A stretch of 64,000 bases of DNA from Dromaius novaehollandiae (Eukaryota > Chordata > Aves > Casuariiformes > Dromaiidae), in assembly GCF_036370855.1 (NCBI RefSeq), contig NC_088099.1:155590517-155654516 (forward strand), given 5' to 3'. A program made the position numbers and the translations under genes. A model generated the notes under the pieces. It saw only the letters and a program-made list of their open reading frames with translations. It did not search any database and had not been told where the DNA came from. Shown piece by piece: positions 24,825 to 37,100 of this stretch. Within the stretch, counting starts at the first letter, position 1. Every line of letters starts with the position of its first letter.

Positions 24825-25640
24825 ACTATAATGGGAAGGTCACCTAATCCAACGACCCACACTGCGGCAGGGCCGAACATCCCGCAAACACCTCCCACAG
24901 ACACTTGCCAATCTGCTGCTTAAGAGCCTTCGAGGAAAGAGCTTTCACACCATCGGTAGGTGCCATTGCAATGTTTCACATCCTTTCTTCCCCTTACAAA
25001 TTAAGCCAATCCTTTCCTTCCCACAGAAAATACCAAGAACAACTGATAAACACTTTTGTAGCAATCTTTTAGGTATTAGAACGGAGAGTTCCTTCCTCAG
25101 ACTTTTACTCTAGACTGAGAATACCCAGTTCCCTCTGTTTTTTATGTTACCTATTGTTTCTCTTTTGGAGAACTTGCCCACCTATTTCTTAAAGCATGTT
25201 GCCCAAAACTGGACACAGTATTGACAGTGAGGCTTCGTCAGCACTTGATAGACAAAAAAAAATTCCTGTTAATTAACCCTTCAGTGAGGTTTGCCTTTTT
25301 GTAACACTATCAAGTTGCTCAACACTATGCAGCCAGATACTATTTTTCTTACCGGCACAATAACAAGTTATTCCCCCATCTTGCAATCAGGCACTTCATT
25401 TTCCCCTCAAGTTCAGCATTTAAAATTCAGTAGGAATGAATGTGAACTTGCCAATTTTGGATCACCTGTGCAATGTGCCTAATTATTCTGCCTTCTGATG
25501 ATACCTGCCAGTGTGTTAGCACTGCCTACCCATTTAGTACTATCCACTGACTTCAAACTTTTTGGTGTGTCACCAAACATATTAAGGCAAACTGTGAACC
25601 AGGCCCATGGCAGAACCTCAGATATTGTACTGGAAAAGTC
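24825..25640 (-). mobile_element. Diverged CR1/L3-type LINE fragment
   Basis: Stretches match the usual reverse-complement layout of CR1 elements. These include GGTCACCTAATCCAACGACC near 24838, the 'aagagctttcacaccatc' block near 24937, CTCTAGACTGAGAATACCCAG near 25110, and GCCCAAAACTGGACACAGTA near 25202. The ACTTTTTGGTGTGTCACCAAAC block follows near 25560. On the minus strand this is CR1 sense with the 3' end at the left. It is heavily mutated with indels and has no open frame, so it is an old fossil. Boundaries are approximate. Confidence 0.7.
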
Positions 25641-25689
25641 CTTTTGTCGTCCCCCACCACAGGTAGCAACTGTACCTTTGCCATATTCC

Positions 25690-25795
25690 CTTAGCTTATG
25701 TTCAACAATTCACTCAAGGTCACACAGGCAAATATATGAAGCCTAGAATTACAGCATTACAGCTCTGTGCCCATATCACTAAACAATACATTTCC
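25690..25795 (-). mobile_element. CORE-SINE/MIR-like fragment
   Basis: Contains CACTCAAGGTCACACAGGCA followed by a diverged GAAxCCxAG..AATTACAG block and CCCATATCACTAAACAATAC. This is the order seen in reversed MIR/CORE-SINE copies: the core 'aaggtcacacag', then the tRNA-related head with its 'accact' box. Recognition is by eye and the copy is very old. Confidence 0.45.
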
Positions 25796-25799
25796 CCTC

Positions 25800-27144
25800 A
25801 GTGTAATAGACTGTAAATCCATGTCTCCAAAAGTAAAAACTACACCAGCCTAAATTATCCATGACCTCATTTTTAAAACATAAACGCATCTGCCTCCGTT
25901 CCACCAAACAATGCCAGCTTTCACTGCTTATTAGCCCAGGTCTCCCACAAACACCTTTGGCACTGTTACCTCACTCCTTAGCCAAGGGAAAAATATCTAA
26001 AAATATTTCCATCGAGCTATTACTATAGCCTCACGAACCTCTCCCTATGATTCACAATTCATGACGCTAACAGAACAGTTTGCTGCCTCAGGAGAAGTGG
26101 TAAGCTCAACTGCACACATTGTTAGTCTACATGCTCAGGACTTCATTCTACCCATGCTTCGACATTTCCCTCTTCCTGTTGCACCTTTAGTTCATCTAAG
26201 TCATCAGAGCTGGCAGTCTGTGCAAGCCAGAGGGGAAACAAATCCTGCCAAGGGAGGATTCACCTACCATGAGGGCTAGTTGCACTGCAGCAGATGGGTA
26301 CTGCATCACACAGGGGAGAAGTTGTGTGATGCTGCCTAGTTCCACCAAGCCTAAACCCAGCCCCAAACATATTTTAACATGTTTGGAGTAAATCAATTAG
26401 CAAAAGCATTCACATGTGGTTTTTGAATAACAAAATAAGTATATGTGTATTACAAAATACTTAAGTCTATTGCTTATCTTTTGATTCTCCAGGTGACTTG
26501 TCATTACAAGAATTACAGGATTCAACAGCAGGTATACAATATAAAAGCATTTATTAACATTTATGAAACAGAATATGGCTTTAAAAAACCTTCCTGGGTC
26601 CCTGTTGAACTCTTTCTTTGCCCTAGAAGTAGAATCAGTCTCTCTCACAGGAGTTCATGGAAAATTTTAAATAAAATGTTTAACTCAAATACAACCATCT
26701 TACAGAAAGCCGAATGAAACATGAACTCTGGGCAACAGAAGTCAACTAGCACATGGAAATAAAACCCCTGCCTCTATGTACAAATAAAGAAAACATATAA
26801 AAAGTGGCAGAGATGATTGTACCTCTATTATCAGAACTTTTAAAAACTTAAGTTTTTAAATAAAACATTTGCTGGGTGTAAATATTACACTGCATAAAAC
26901 ACCGCAAAAGAAATCTGACTGTATTCATCACTTAAATTCCCAGACCTAGATTACTCTAGTAATGTATTTTTCCAGTGGATTCATGTACTGATAGAACAGA
27001 ATGCTTCCAAGAAAGCACCTCTCAGCAGGAAGAAATATATATTTTTAAATCTATATGTAGCTTTTCAAAAATATTTTTCAGTTTTAGCAAAGCCATTTTC
27101 CAAAAGCATATTCTAATGTCAAGCTTAAAGAAAAAAAATCTGCC
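25800..27144. other. Intergenic region 3' of TAF2
   Basis: AT-rich sequence between the SINE-like fragment and the predicted TAF2 polyadenylation site. Contains a second minus-strand AATAAA near 26548-26553. Nothing else can be supported. Confidence 0.5.
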
Positions 27145-27928
27145 TTTGTCAAAATAATTTGCAAACTTTATTGGATTTTTAAAAGCCTGATTACAGGACA
27201 AAACATGCATTAAGCATTTTGCTAAAATTCCAAAAACATAATTGCAGAGTGTCACTATATTCAAAGGGTCATGTCCATAATAAATACCTGCAGCTTAAAA
27301 GCAGCCTGGAATTTTTAAGAGTTTTAGTATCTGAAAAAGGCAAATGTTCTATATATTGTTCTTAAAATTCTGACATTACATTGCAATGGTTAAAGCAAGA
27401 AACAGTTCAGCTGAAGACTACAGAAAATCCTGGTCTTCTCAGGAGGTCTACACTTCGTTATACAATACCACTCTGGAAACTGCACTTCACCAAAGGTCTG
27501 GCAGTTGGCTTCTGTTTAAAACATACTCTGCCTCATAACATTCTTCAAAGGATTAAAACATAATTGATTCTGGCAGTACACATGGTCAGCATGATGTGCA
27601 GGGGGTTGCCAGTGGACATGGGGCCCTTACATATAGGGCTGTTTTCTTTGTTTAAAATGAAGATGACGAGGGGGAAAAAAAGAGTGGGAGGTGTGGAGAA
27701 CAGTGAAATACAAAATGACTGAGAATCATAAAACATTTTTTGAATCAGATTATTTCAACAACTGCATATGCAAATAGAAGACTTCAAATCAGGACTGTGG
27801 CAGAGCTGCTGAATTGCTAAGGCAATTCACATATTCCTATTTCCATAAAAAAAGATAGAAGCTATAGTTATATACATCCTTCTAAGTATTCAGAGAATAC
27901 TGCAAGTCGAATTCTAGAGCCACTGATA
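27145..27928 (-). other. TAF2: TAF2 3' untranslated region (predicted)
   Basis: Sequence after the TAF2 stop codon on the minus strand. The first canonical AATAAA I find downstream of the stop is at 27167-27172, about 760 nt away, so the 3' UTR probably ends near 27140-27157. The left boundary is an estimate, and longer isoforms cannot be excluded. The region is AT-rich and has no open frame of interest. Confidence 0.6.
27167..27172 (-). terminator. TAF2: Polyadenylation signal AATAAA for TAF2
   Basis: The plus strand reads TTTATT (minus AATAAA). It is the first such hexamer after the TAF2 stop on the minus strand. Another lies farther away near 26548-26553 and could serve a longer 3' UTR. 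Confidence 0.55.
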
Positions 27929-28194
27929 TCAGTCTGAAAGTGATGGAGAACGGATTGATCGTGCACTGGCTGGACTGTTAGAGAAAGCAAAGGGATCCTT
28001 TTCCTTTTCTTTACTATCATGTTTATGTTTATGCTTATGCTTATGCTTGTGTTTCTTCTTCTTTTTCTTGTGCTCATGGTGGTGGTGGTGATGGTGATCA
28101 CTATGTTTTGAGGAGTTTGATTCTTTACTAAACACAGAGAGTGGAGCTGTCGAGACTGGGTGCATGTTTATCTCTCCTGAAGATTGTTCTTTAC
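27929..28194 (-). CDS. TAF2: TAF2 terminal coding exon: His/Lys-rich C-terminus and stop
   Basis: 266 nt of coding sequence: two bases closing glycine, 87 codons and TGA at 27929-27931. It starts KEQSSGEINMHP and ends ASARSIRSPSLSD. Bases 28019-28096 encode seven histidines, EH, six lysines and an alternating His-Lys run, followed by HDSKEKEKDPF; this is the diagnostic TAF2 C-terminus. Histidine-rich tracts of this sort are known to favour nuclear speckle localisation in other proteins; for TAF2 I treat that as inference. Acceptor TTCTTAG at 28195-28196. Confidence 0.98.
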
Positions 28195-31100
28195 CTAAGA
28201 AAATGACATAAAGAGATTAATAAATTATTAATTTGTATGATTTTCAAACTGAAGAAATTCTGAGATATTAGATAGGACCTACACTAGCATCTAATCTGCA
28301 AACGTATGACCTGCTAGTACCATTAGCTTTTAGTTATGTTCAGAAAAGGCTCAAAACATGCTGTTCATGTTTCCATATCACTGACAATTTTGTTGACAAT
28401 AGCTGGGAGGCACTACTTCCTCCTGCAAAAGTGTAAGTGTATCCCAGACAATTAGGAGCTGCATGGAGCTAAGAAACTGAAAGTTAAAATAGTTTCAAGA
28501 AACCAAATCTTAAACACAGTAGGATACTGTGTTCACTACACAGTAGATACCTACTATACCATGAGAAATGAACAATATAGCTATTCATGAAAACTATGGA
28601 TATAAAGTATAGGCGTGACATACATTAAAGTGCAATTTTGGGATGTGAACTCCTTTCAGTCAGGAAACAAAGTTCTCTACAAGTATATACAAACCTTTTG
28701 ATACTGAACAGCAGAAAAGAATGAATTAATTTTTCAAGATAAGTGCATCTTACAACTGATTTAGCCTACTTTAAAGTTTATTCAAAGTTTTGTTCTTAAA
28801 TGAAAAGAAAATTCCAAAGGTGGTTATGACATCCACTAGCATGGATTTCACAAATGCAGTATGACTACTTCCATATTATGCAAGTCCGATATCTGAATCT
28901 GGTGGAGAGAAAATTTGATCCATGGCCTCTCATTTCCTGAGCTGCTCTCTCATTCTCTTTGGCTCATTTAATATTTCATTATTTCACACAAACTGCAACA
29001 GCTTCGACAGCAGGGATTAAAGGGAAGTGATCTAAGAACAGCACAATTCATCAGGGCAAACATTTGAAATGTTTGTTGAGCTCATTTAGGCAGAAATTAA
29101 ATCAGGGAAGTGATTCAACTACTACGCAAGTGCACAAAAGCACCAGAGTTCTGAAGGCAAGTATTCCTTTAAAGCTTTTACCTAGGCAGATTTTCTTCCC
29201 AGCAGCCTGATTTTTTTCCCCTCTTTTTTTATGAAAATATCCCTATTCAAGAACAAGGAATTCTGTTGTATACTTTCAAATACCTTTTTCTGTATATTTG
29301 AAAACACATTTTTTTCCAGTTCATTTTTTTATATCTTACTTTAAGATCACAAACAATTCTCCTGTGGTAACGCTTTATTCCTGGAAGTCAGAGCCACTTT
29401 AGTATGATAAACAAGCACCAAGAAAGATTTCTCTGCAATGTGTCTAGCTTATCCAAAAGAAGATTAGGAATCAATCACTTTAAGTACATATACAAAGGAG
29501 TTTTTATACAGTATTTTTTTTTAATACAGCTGAAAGAGACAACATAGTGCATCTGTAAGCAGCGTTTAAAATTCAGAATAGGAATAAAACACACATTCTT
29601 CATAGTAAGGGTAATCAACCACTTACTATGGAACATGACAGAATCTACGGAAACTCCTAAGAACCAAAAGTGATGTCTTTCTAAAAACATGCCTGGGTTC
29701 AAGACCTGAACACACTGCATATAAAATTCTGCTAATGCTATAAAGGAGATCAGAACAGAGTATAATACTCTACACTTAAAATCTCTGAACAGGCAAATAT
29801 TTTTTAAAAGCTTAATTCTGAATTCACCAGCATGATCAGGCAAATATTTTTTGAAAGTTAAATTCTGAATTCACCAGGATGACCGGGCAACAAGAGCATG
29901 TTAGCAATGCAAATATTTCTTATCGGAATTTGCATCTTTACTTTTTCACGTACGTTATGGTAGATAAGATACGCACACACATTCAGACTTTGGCTTGCTG
30001 ACTTCAATGCAGAGTCACTACATCTCTTCTGCATGCTTACCTAGAGCAGTCCTCAACAATACAGACAGCACACAGAAAGGCAGGAGATGGCTTCACTATT
30101 TAACTAGTTGTAGTCATATTTCTCTTAAGGAACTTCTATCCATAACTAAACCTACCCCCATAACCTGAGCTCATTCCTCTAAAGCAAACAACTTATAAAC
30201 AAGTAGAAAAATTTTCTTTTAATAGCAACAAGCATGCAAAAATACCTGTTAGATAGAAGATACAATCGTGGAAGAAGAGCTTATCTTGCTCAGGTTATTA
30301 GAAAAGAACCACTCAGAAGCTGTACCTCAGACAACCAAAGCACATACTATTTGACACAAGTAAAATACACTACAGTAGCTAAAAAAGATAAACTGTGCTA
30401 GTGACACAAAAACTGCTTCTAGTAGCACAAAAATAAAGAACACTGCAAAAAACCCTGAATAATTCCAGTCAATGTTCCTCCACGAAAGATATGCAAAAGA
30501 TTACCTAAGGCAGGGAACACAGTCTCACATGTTCTCAAGCTACAGACACCTGGTACATTAAACTGCACAAGGTAGCCTACAGTCACCATAAACAAACAAA
30601 CAAAAAAAAAGAAACCATGACACAAACCCTTAAAACATCACAGTTCCATTAGGTCCAAAAAGTTTGCAGGGATTATGCAGCAGTAGCTTTAAGTGCAAAG
30701 TGCCTGTGAACACCAAGGACACAACCAGCAGCCCTCTGTGATGCTGTAGCACCACACTGATATATATATATACACACACCTGATGCTTGTGCCCATTTCC
30801 TGCTGTTTACAGTCCTACCAGTTCTGCTAATGCAACAGTCTACCTAATCATTTCTTAACTTATTTCAGCTAGGTTATCAAAAATCTACTATTTAAAGAAT
30901 TTAAGTTAAATGCTGTTGACTGGAGCAAGTTAGGGAACAAATATGACTAGCTCAAGCCAACAGGACTGAAGGAGTGGTGATGAACACCTGGAAATTGAAA
31001 CAGGTAGGAAGATGTTCGGGAAGAGGGGAATGTGATCCAACCGTAACTCAGAGGTTACTGACACAGTCAACATTGGTAATACTGTACAATGTCAGTAAGA

Positions 31101-34100
31101 AATGAGAAAGTCTTATTACAAAAAAACCTACTTTTACTGAATCAATAGTAAGTACACATTTTTTTCACAGAACTCGTTGATAGCAAAAGTGTTTTTTCTT
31201 TTAAATGCAAAAATAACAACTATCCAGAAAGTATCTTCATACTATCAAAGAGTGCTCTGAAACCAGCAATCAAATACACTGATTATGGACGATGTCTCAG
31301 AATGGATGTATCCAGCCTACTGAACTCAGTTCTCTATAAAACAAACAGCTCTGTAAAAGCTCTGTAAAAAGATTTTACAGATTTGTATCTGTAAACTTTA
31401 CCCGAGACAGGAGTCAGTGTTAACACTTTCTTCTTCATAATTTCCTTTTAATTAATAGCTACTCAAGGCTCATGCCAGGAACCTGCCAATCTAGAAAAGC
31501 CAGGCTAAATGGGAATCACTTCAAAGGGCATTAATATCATGCTCAGATCAACAGGGGGGAGACGGCTGCACGGAGACACAAAGCATTCCCTTTCCCTGCA
31601 GGGAAGCCACTTCCTCCTGGCGCAGGGAGCAAGAATGGATCCTGGGTTTCTCAAATAATAGCAGAGCACAATAAATACAGGGTGAGCCCAGGAGTTCACT
31701 TCTGAAGTGGCCAGCAGCATTCCTTGGAGCAGAACGCACACACGTACGTCTACCCACTTGGATCTCCTCCTGGTCTCGATGTAGAGATTCCAATCTAACT
31801 ACTGGCTCTTTGGTGTTCCAGCTAGTTGGGGAGGTGCTTAATATCAGACAGGATTCCTATTGCATGGGGGAAAGGTCAGAAACTTTGTGCACACCTTATC
31901 TGGAATCACACAAATGCCAAAAACATGGTGCAAAATAATAAAATACAAAAACCCAGATCATACAGTTTAGTTACGGAATGAAAGTGCTTTATACCTTGAT
32001 AAGCTTTAAAGTAATATTTTTTTTCATAATAAAAATTGCTGCCATTATAACATCTTGTTCATCAACTGTCTAAGATAGAGTTTTGGGGTTTTTTTTTCTT
32101 TTTAAGAATCATTAATGTATGAACATTGAACAGAGAGAGGTGGTAAAGTCTTTTAGTTAATTTATTTTGTATTGAACCTTTGCAATTGCTAAGATAAAAC
32201 CTGAGACATTAATGTGCAAACAAGCTCTCAAAGGATCTTCCAACTAGTGTGTCTCCTATATTTCTGATTTTGTGTGGGTAGGGTGGGACACCACAGACTT
32301 ACAGTCTCTGTTTCTTTGCATTTACAATCTATTTAAAACTGCTAGCTCAAGTAGGACTTTTCCAAATTGACACTTGCTAAAAATTACTCCATTTACACCT
32401 GATTTACTCAACCCTCACCGATGGAGAAATTAACTTTGCAAATCACAGTAACGGGTAAGGGCCGTTGGTCCAGAGTTTTCAGCTGAGGACAGGCTAGTGT
32501 TCAAGAACGGTGACATTGCTCACCGCTGGGAAGAATATCAACACACGTATGCTAGCACTTAGTAAGTCTCTCCCAGAACCCAAAGAAAACTTGCTAATGA
32601 GAAAAATCAGGTATTCTCTTTGCCTAATAGCTGGACTGCAGCTCTGGCCAGTATTTTCTCTAAAGATCATACAACTAAAAAAGCCGAAAAGATCTTGAAA
32701 GCTGTTTTCTCAAGTATCTTGTTTCTCCTTATTTCTACTAGTCTCTTTTAGTATTACCCTAGAAACATCTCAAATTTTCAGTCTGAGGCTGCATGTATGC
32801 AACTGTTGAAACATCAATGAAGTCCACACACAGAAGTCACCAAGTGTAACTAATCTCCAGTTTCCAGGACGCAAGCATGTTTGTCATTTGTCTTAAACAG
32901 AATTGTCAAATTGTATATTTACAAAGCTAATTTTCCACCTAGCAAAGTGTTCTTTGAAGGACCGTAATACAAAACTTAAGGACTGAGAGTAAGCAGGAAA
33001 AGTCTAGTTTTCATGCAAAAAATGAAAGAGTTTTTCTGAGGTTATGCTAAATGAATTAATTTTGCTTAAATATAAATTTTTTTTAACAACCTGCAGATTC
33101 ACTTGACTTCATAAAATTCTTTAGTGAGATTTATAACCAGACAGACAAGACCTTACACCTTTCCTCTGCTAAAATGTTTTAAAGATAACCAGGTGATTTA
33201 ACCAAAATACATTTGTAACTGATAACTGTTCTAATTATCATCTCTTTCATTTGATTTAACAACTATATTGCTTTGCCCCTACATTAAGACAGTAGCTTAA
33301 CAATGGTGTTGGTTTCACTGCATTTCCTTCAATATTCTAGAAAATTTACAAGAGAGAAGAGAACATTTCATGCAGTAAGTCAGTTCAGAATACTTTGTGG
33401 CTTTAACAGGCATTAGGTAGTTCACTTGAAAATTTAAACAGTAGCCTTATCCGGCTTCTGGGTTTGACAATGAACAGTCACTTTTCCCAGAGACATACAG
33501 GAGTTACAACAGTATGGGCTTTTTCACTAAATAGCGTAGTTGAGATTCTGCAGTCAAACACTTTTAGGTTTTATGTACTTTCATTTATGCTGTGACTTTA
33601 TCTACAGGATTTATAATTGTATTAAAGCTGCTTTCATGCACTTTAGAATAAAGAATTTGAAAACACTCTTCCTTATGAAGCAAAAAATTAACCATATACT
33701 ATTTCAGCAAGGCAAAATTAGCTACAGAACCTCAAAACCTAGGAGTTACCAGTTTGGAAGCAGTTATATTTTAGGTAATAAAGTCAACATGAGTATAATG
33801 GATACTATCAAACACATAATATATTAATATTATGTATTATTAAAGAGTAGTCTAACAAAATGGTTCTAACGACCTTCTCCAGCTTAAAAAGTAAAGCTAA
33901 AATGCACCATTGCTGGTGTTATCCTCATATCTGAGAAGCAAAGTTTACTTACATGTTTGTCTACATTATTAAACGTAGGTCAGCCTTTCACAAGGTGCCA
34001 CTGACTAGCGACTGACCTTTGAGATAATGGTGTTCTTATAGCTAATTCGGACAATTTAGCTGTGTTGTAGAGGACTCGACTTTCCACATGGTTCACACTG

Positions 34101-37100
34101 AATTCCCATCAACTACTGCACTTGAAGTGCTGTGGTTTGCACCACTTGCTCAAGGCCAGGAAAGCACATGTCAATGCATAAATTGAACACCTCTGTTTTT
34201 ACTAGTATACTCTTAGTATGTTTTCAAACTATTTTTACCTATACCTTTTTTTAAAATTTATCTTTTTGGTAGAAATAAAGACAAGAGAACTGGATACTAT
34301 TCTGGCTCCTGAAGTACCAAAAACGGTGAGAAAAATTCTAATAAATTATTAGGGATGATTTGCTGAGCCACAACAACGTACAACTTCACTGGCAGATCAC
34401 ATGGTGCTATAGCTAAGCATTTACTACAGTTAGGCATTTATTTTTGTAAGCAGAAAAAAAGGGTCTAATTAATGAACTATGATATATACCATGTAAGTAT
34501 TACAGAGGTTTATTTTGAAGCATCACTTTACTTTAAGATCAGTGAAATATTAAAGTAGTGTATCTTAATCTTCTAATTTCACTGAAGTCACTTGAACAAC
34601 GCAGTACTACTCACGTTACAGTCTGACATACCACATGAAATCCACTGCTTACATTAGAAAACACGTAACATCTGATCTGATCTTGAGATTCTTTTGATCT
34701 AAAACAGAGTAGGGAGCATAGCCACTACTTTTGATGATTTAGCAGGAAATAAATATCTGTCTTCATATTAGAAACCTGACCTTGCATGGCTTCAGAGGCT
34801 CAAAAGAGGCTACCATGTTTCTGGTACTTAGAGTAGAACATTTAGATCAATGTAATAGCATTCTTCAGACAGTTCACACCTGACCTTTTGTTATAATAAT
34901 TTTCTGCCAAAATGTTCAGAATCCTTCATAACTACCAGAGTCCACAGTTTTATTATTGTAGATAGGATGCTTTAGTAAGTTTTGAAACATTTGCTATGTG
35001 AACAACTATGAAAGGTGACTTAATTATAGTACTGAAACCTGTAATCCTGAAAGAGTAGTAGCACAAGGCTTCATTTATTACCCTTGTAGCATGTCTCAAG
35101 CCTAACCTTTCACATCCATGAGTGGAAGTGTACAGAAAAAAAAAATGTTTTTAAGGAACACTAAAATTTTCCTAGCTTTCTGGGGGTCACATCAACTTTA
35201 ACAAATCTGAATTATCATCCTAAGGGGGTGAGGGGAAGAATGCACAGATACAGCAGCATCTGGAGTCAACTTGAGCTTCCTCTTTGCAGCTGCTACTTGC
35301 AGGCTGTGTTTGGCTAGTGACCTAACACCGCATGCGACATGTGGGGACGTGACCCACAGCTGAGAGACGAAAACTATGTATGGACCAAGAGCTCACTGCC
35401 TCCCAAGTAAGAGTCACAGAGCTGAGGCAGATACAAGATCTTCCAGCTTTACTAACAAGACACTGAGACCACTTTAGAACCTGTATGAAGCTATTTCAGA
35501 ACCATCAGTCATGACAGTGCACCCATCCTCTCTCATTTCTGCAATAACTCCAACTTGCTGATGGTTCTCAGGAAATATTATTCCTTTGCAAAACAAAACA
35601 CTCCTATGTGTAAACAATTTTACTTATATACACTGTGATTTTTCACCATGTTTGGTATCTCTTTTCAGCAGTATTCTGTTTCCTGAAGGTTGAACTGTCT
35701 TTATTTACTGAGTCTGAAATCCATACGTTTCTGCTTTTAACACAGATGCTCTGAGTAAGAAACAGGTGAAATTTTAGACACAAAGAACATCTTAAGTAGA
35801 ACTGTTTCTAACTGCACAAACCAAAGAAAATGAACTGAATCTGACATGTTTCAAAATAATGCTTTTCAAAGGCTTCTTACTATTTAAAATGAGATCTGTG
35901 GCAAAAGTAACACTTGTCTCATTTGTGACCTAGGAAAGAAAAAGTACTCCAATATGACAGAGGTGAGAAGGTCATTCAGCACACAAGTGAAACTCAAAGT
36001 AGCTTTCCTGTCTGCTGTAGATCTACAAAAGCAGCAGTGAACTGGCCATTACTCAGCTCCTAATCAGACTTTACCCATTCTGAACTCTAGTGCAAATTTA
36101 ATATGCAACAGTGCTGGAGCACACAGCTCACTTACAGAACGTCCCGTAAGTCCTATTTGTAAAGTACTTGGCAGAGTTTTGTTTATGACTTTATATCCCA
36201 TAGTGTGTGTAAATTGAGTGAAGAAATTTATTGCAAAATATCATGTAAGAGTTATAAATACTAATCCTCAGCGGATCAGTTTCACATTCGCATGCCCTAG
36301 ATATGTCATTCTTTGCCGTAACAGAAAATGTGACCGTAACACTGAGGGCAAAATTCAAAGCAGCTCTAAAAAGTTTAAAGCAAAGCTTGTATACGATTAG
36401 GCTCCTAAGCTCATGAGAGCAACCTATATGCCTCCCTCCCTTTTATTCTGCTTAGATGCCTCAGATTTAGGCAAAAAGTTCAGAGCTGTGCTAGTCTGCA
36501 TGTCTAACAGCTACACCGTCCTGGTTGAGCTGGTTGTACAGGCACATATCATTAACCCAAGGCCATCTGGAATCCAGAAACCAGACCTCCCTGTGTTTAA
36601 TGTCCCCATATGAACTTAATTTGTTAGCTGAGCAATGACAGCAGTTACCTTTTATAAAAAAAACTTAGCGGTTAGAGCATCTGCCAAGGAAGTAGAAACC
36701 TAAGTTGTATGCCCTAAGGGAGTATGAACCTACAGCTCCTACATCTGCAGCCAGCACCCGAGGCACTGGGCTCTGCAGGACCCTCACAGCAGGATCATCC
36801 ACCAACCCTCCTGTTACATGGGGCCCCTACGCTGCCAGGAACACTCGGGTCACGGGGAAAGGAGATGAGGTAGCTTCTCAGCACTGCCCCGGACCTCGGG
36901 CATTCGAGCACAAGCCAATGTTCCAGATCCTGCTGCTAAGGTCTCCTTGTGTTTTAAATTAGGCAATCACTGGATAAAAACAGCAAAACAAGCGAGAGGC
37001 AAAGCACTCTGAATCCTACTTCTAGGGCCAAATACTTAACTTTTACGTACTGCAATAATGCAATCTTAAATCCCCGTTTTGGATGTGGGAGCAAGATCTC

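Noticed and set aside
31505..31793. Overlapping minus-strand frames in a GC-richer patch of the last TAF2 intron, considered as the missing human-type TAF2 exon
   Set aside because: None of the three frames resembles the expected peptide, and no acceptor/donor pair fits phase 1 at both ends.
36690..36962. Plus-strand 85-codon frame (start 36705)
   Set aside because: Overlaps the tRNA-like repeat and shows no recognisable protein.
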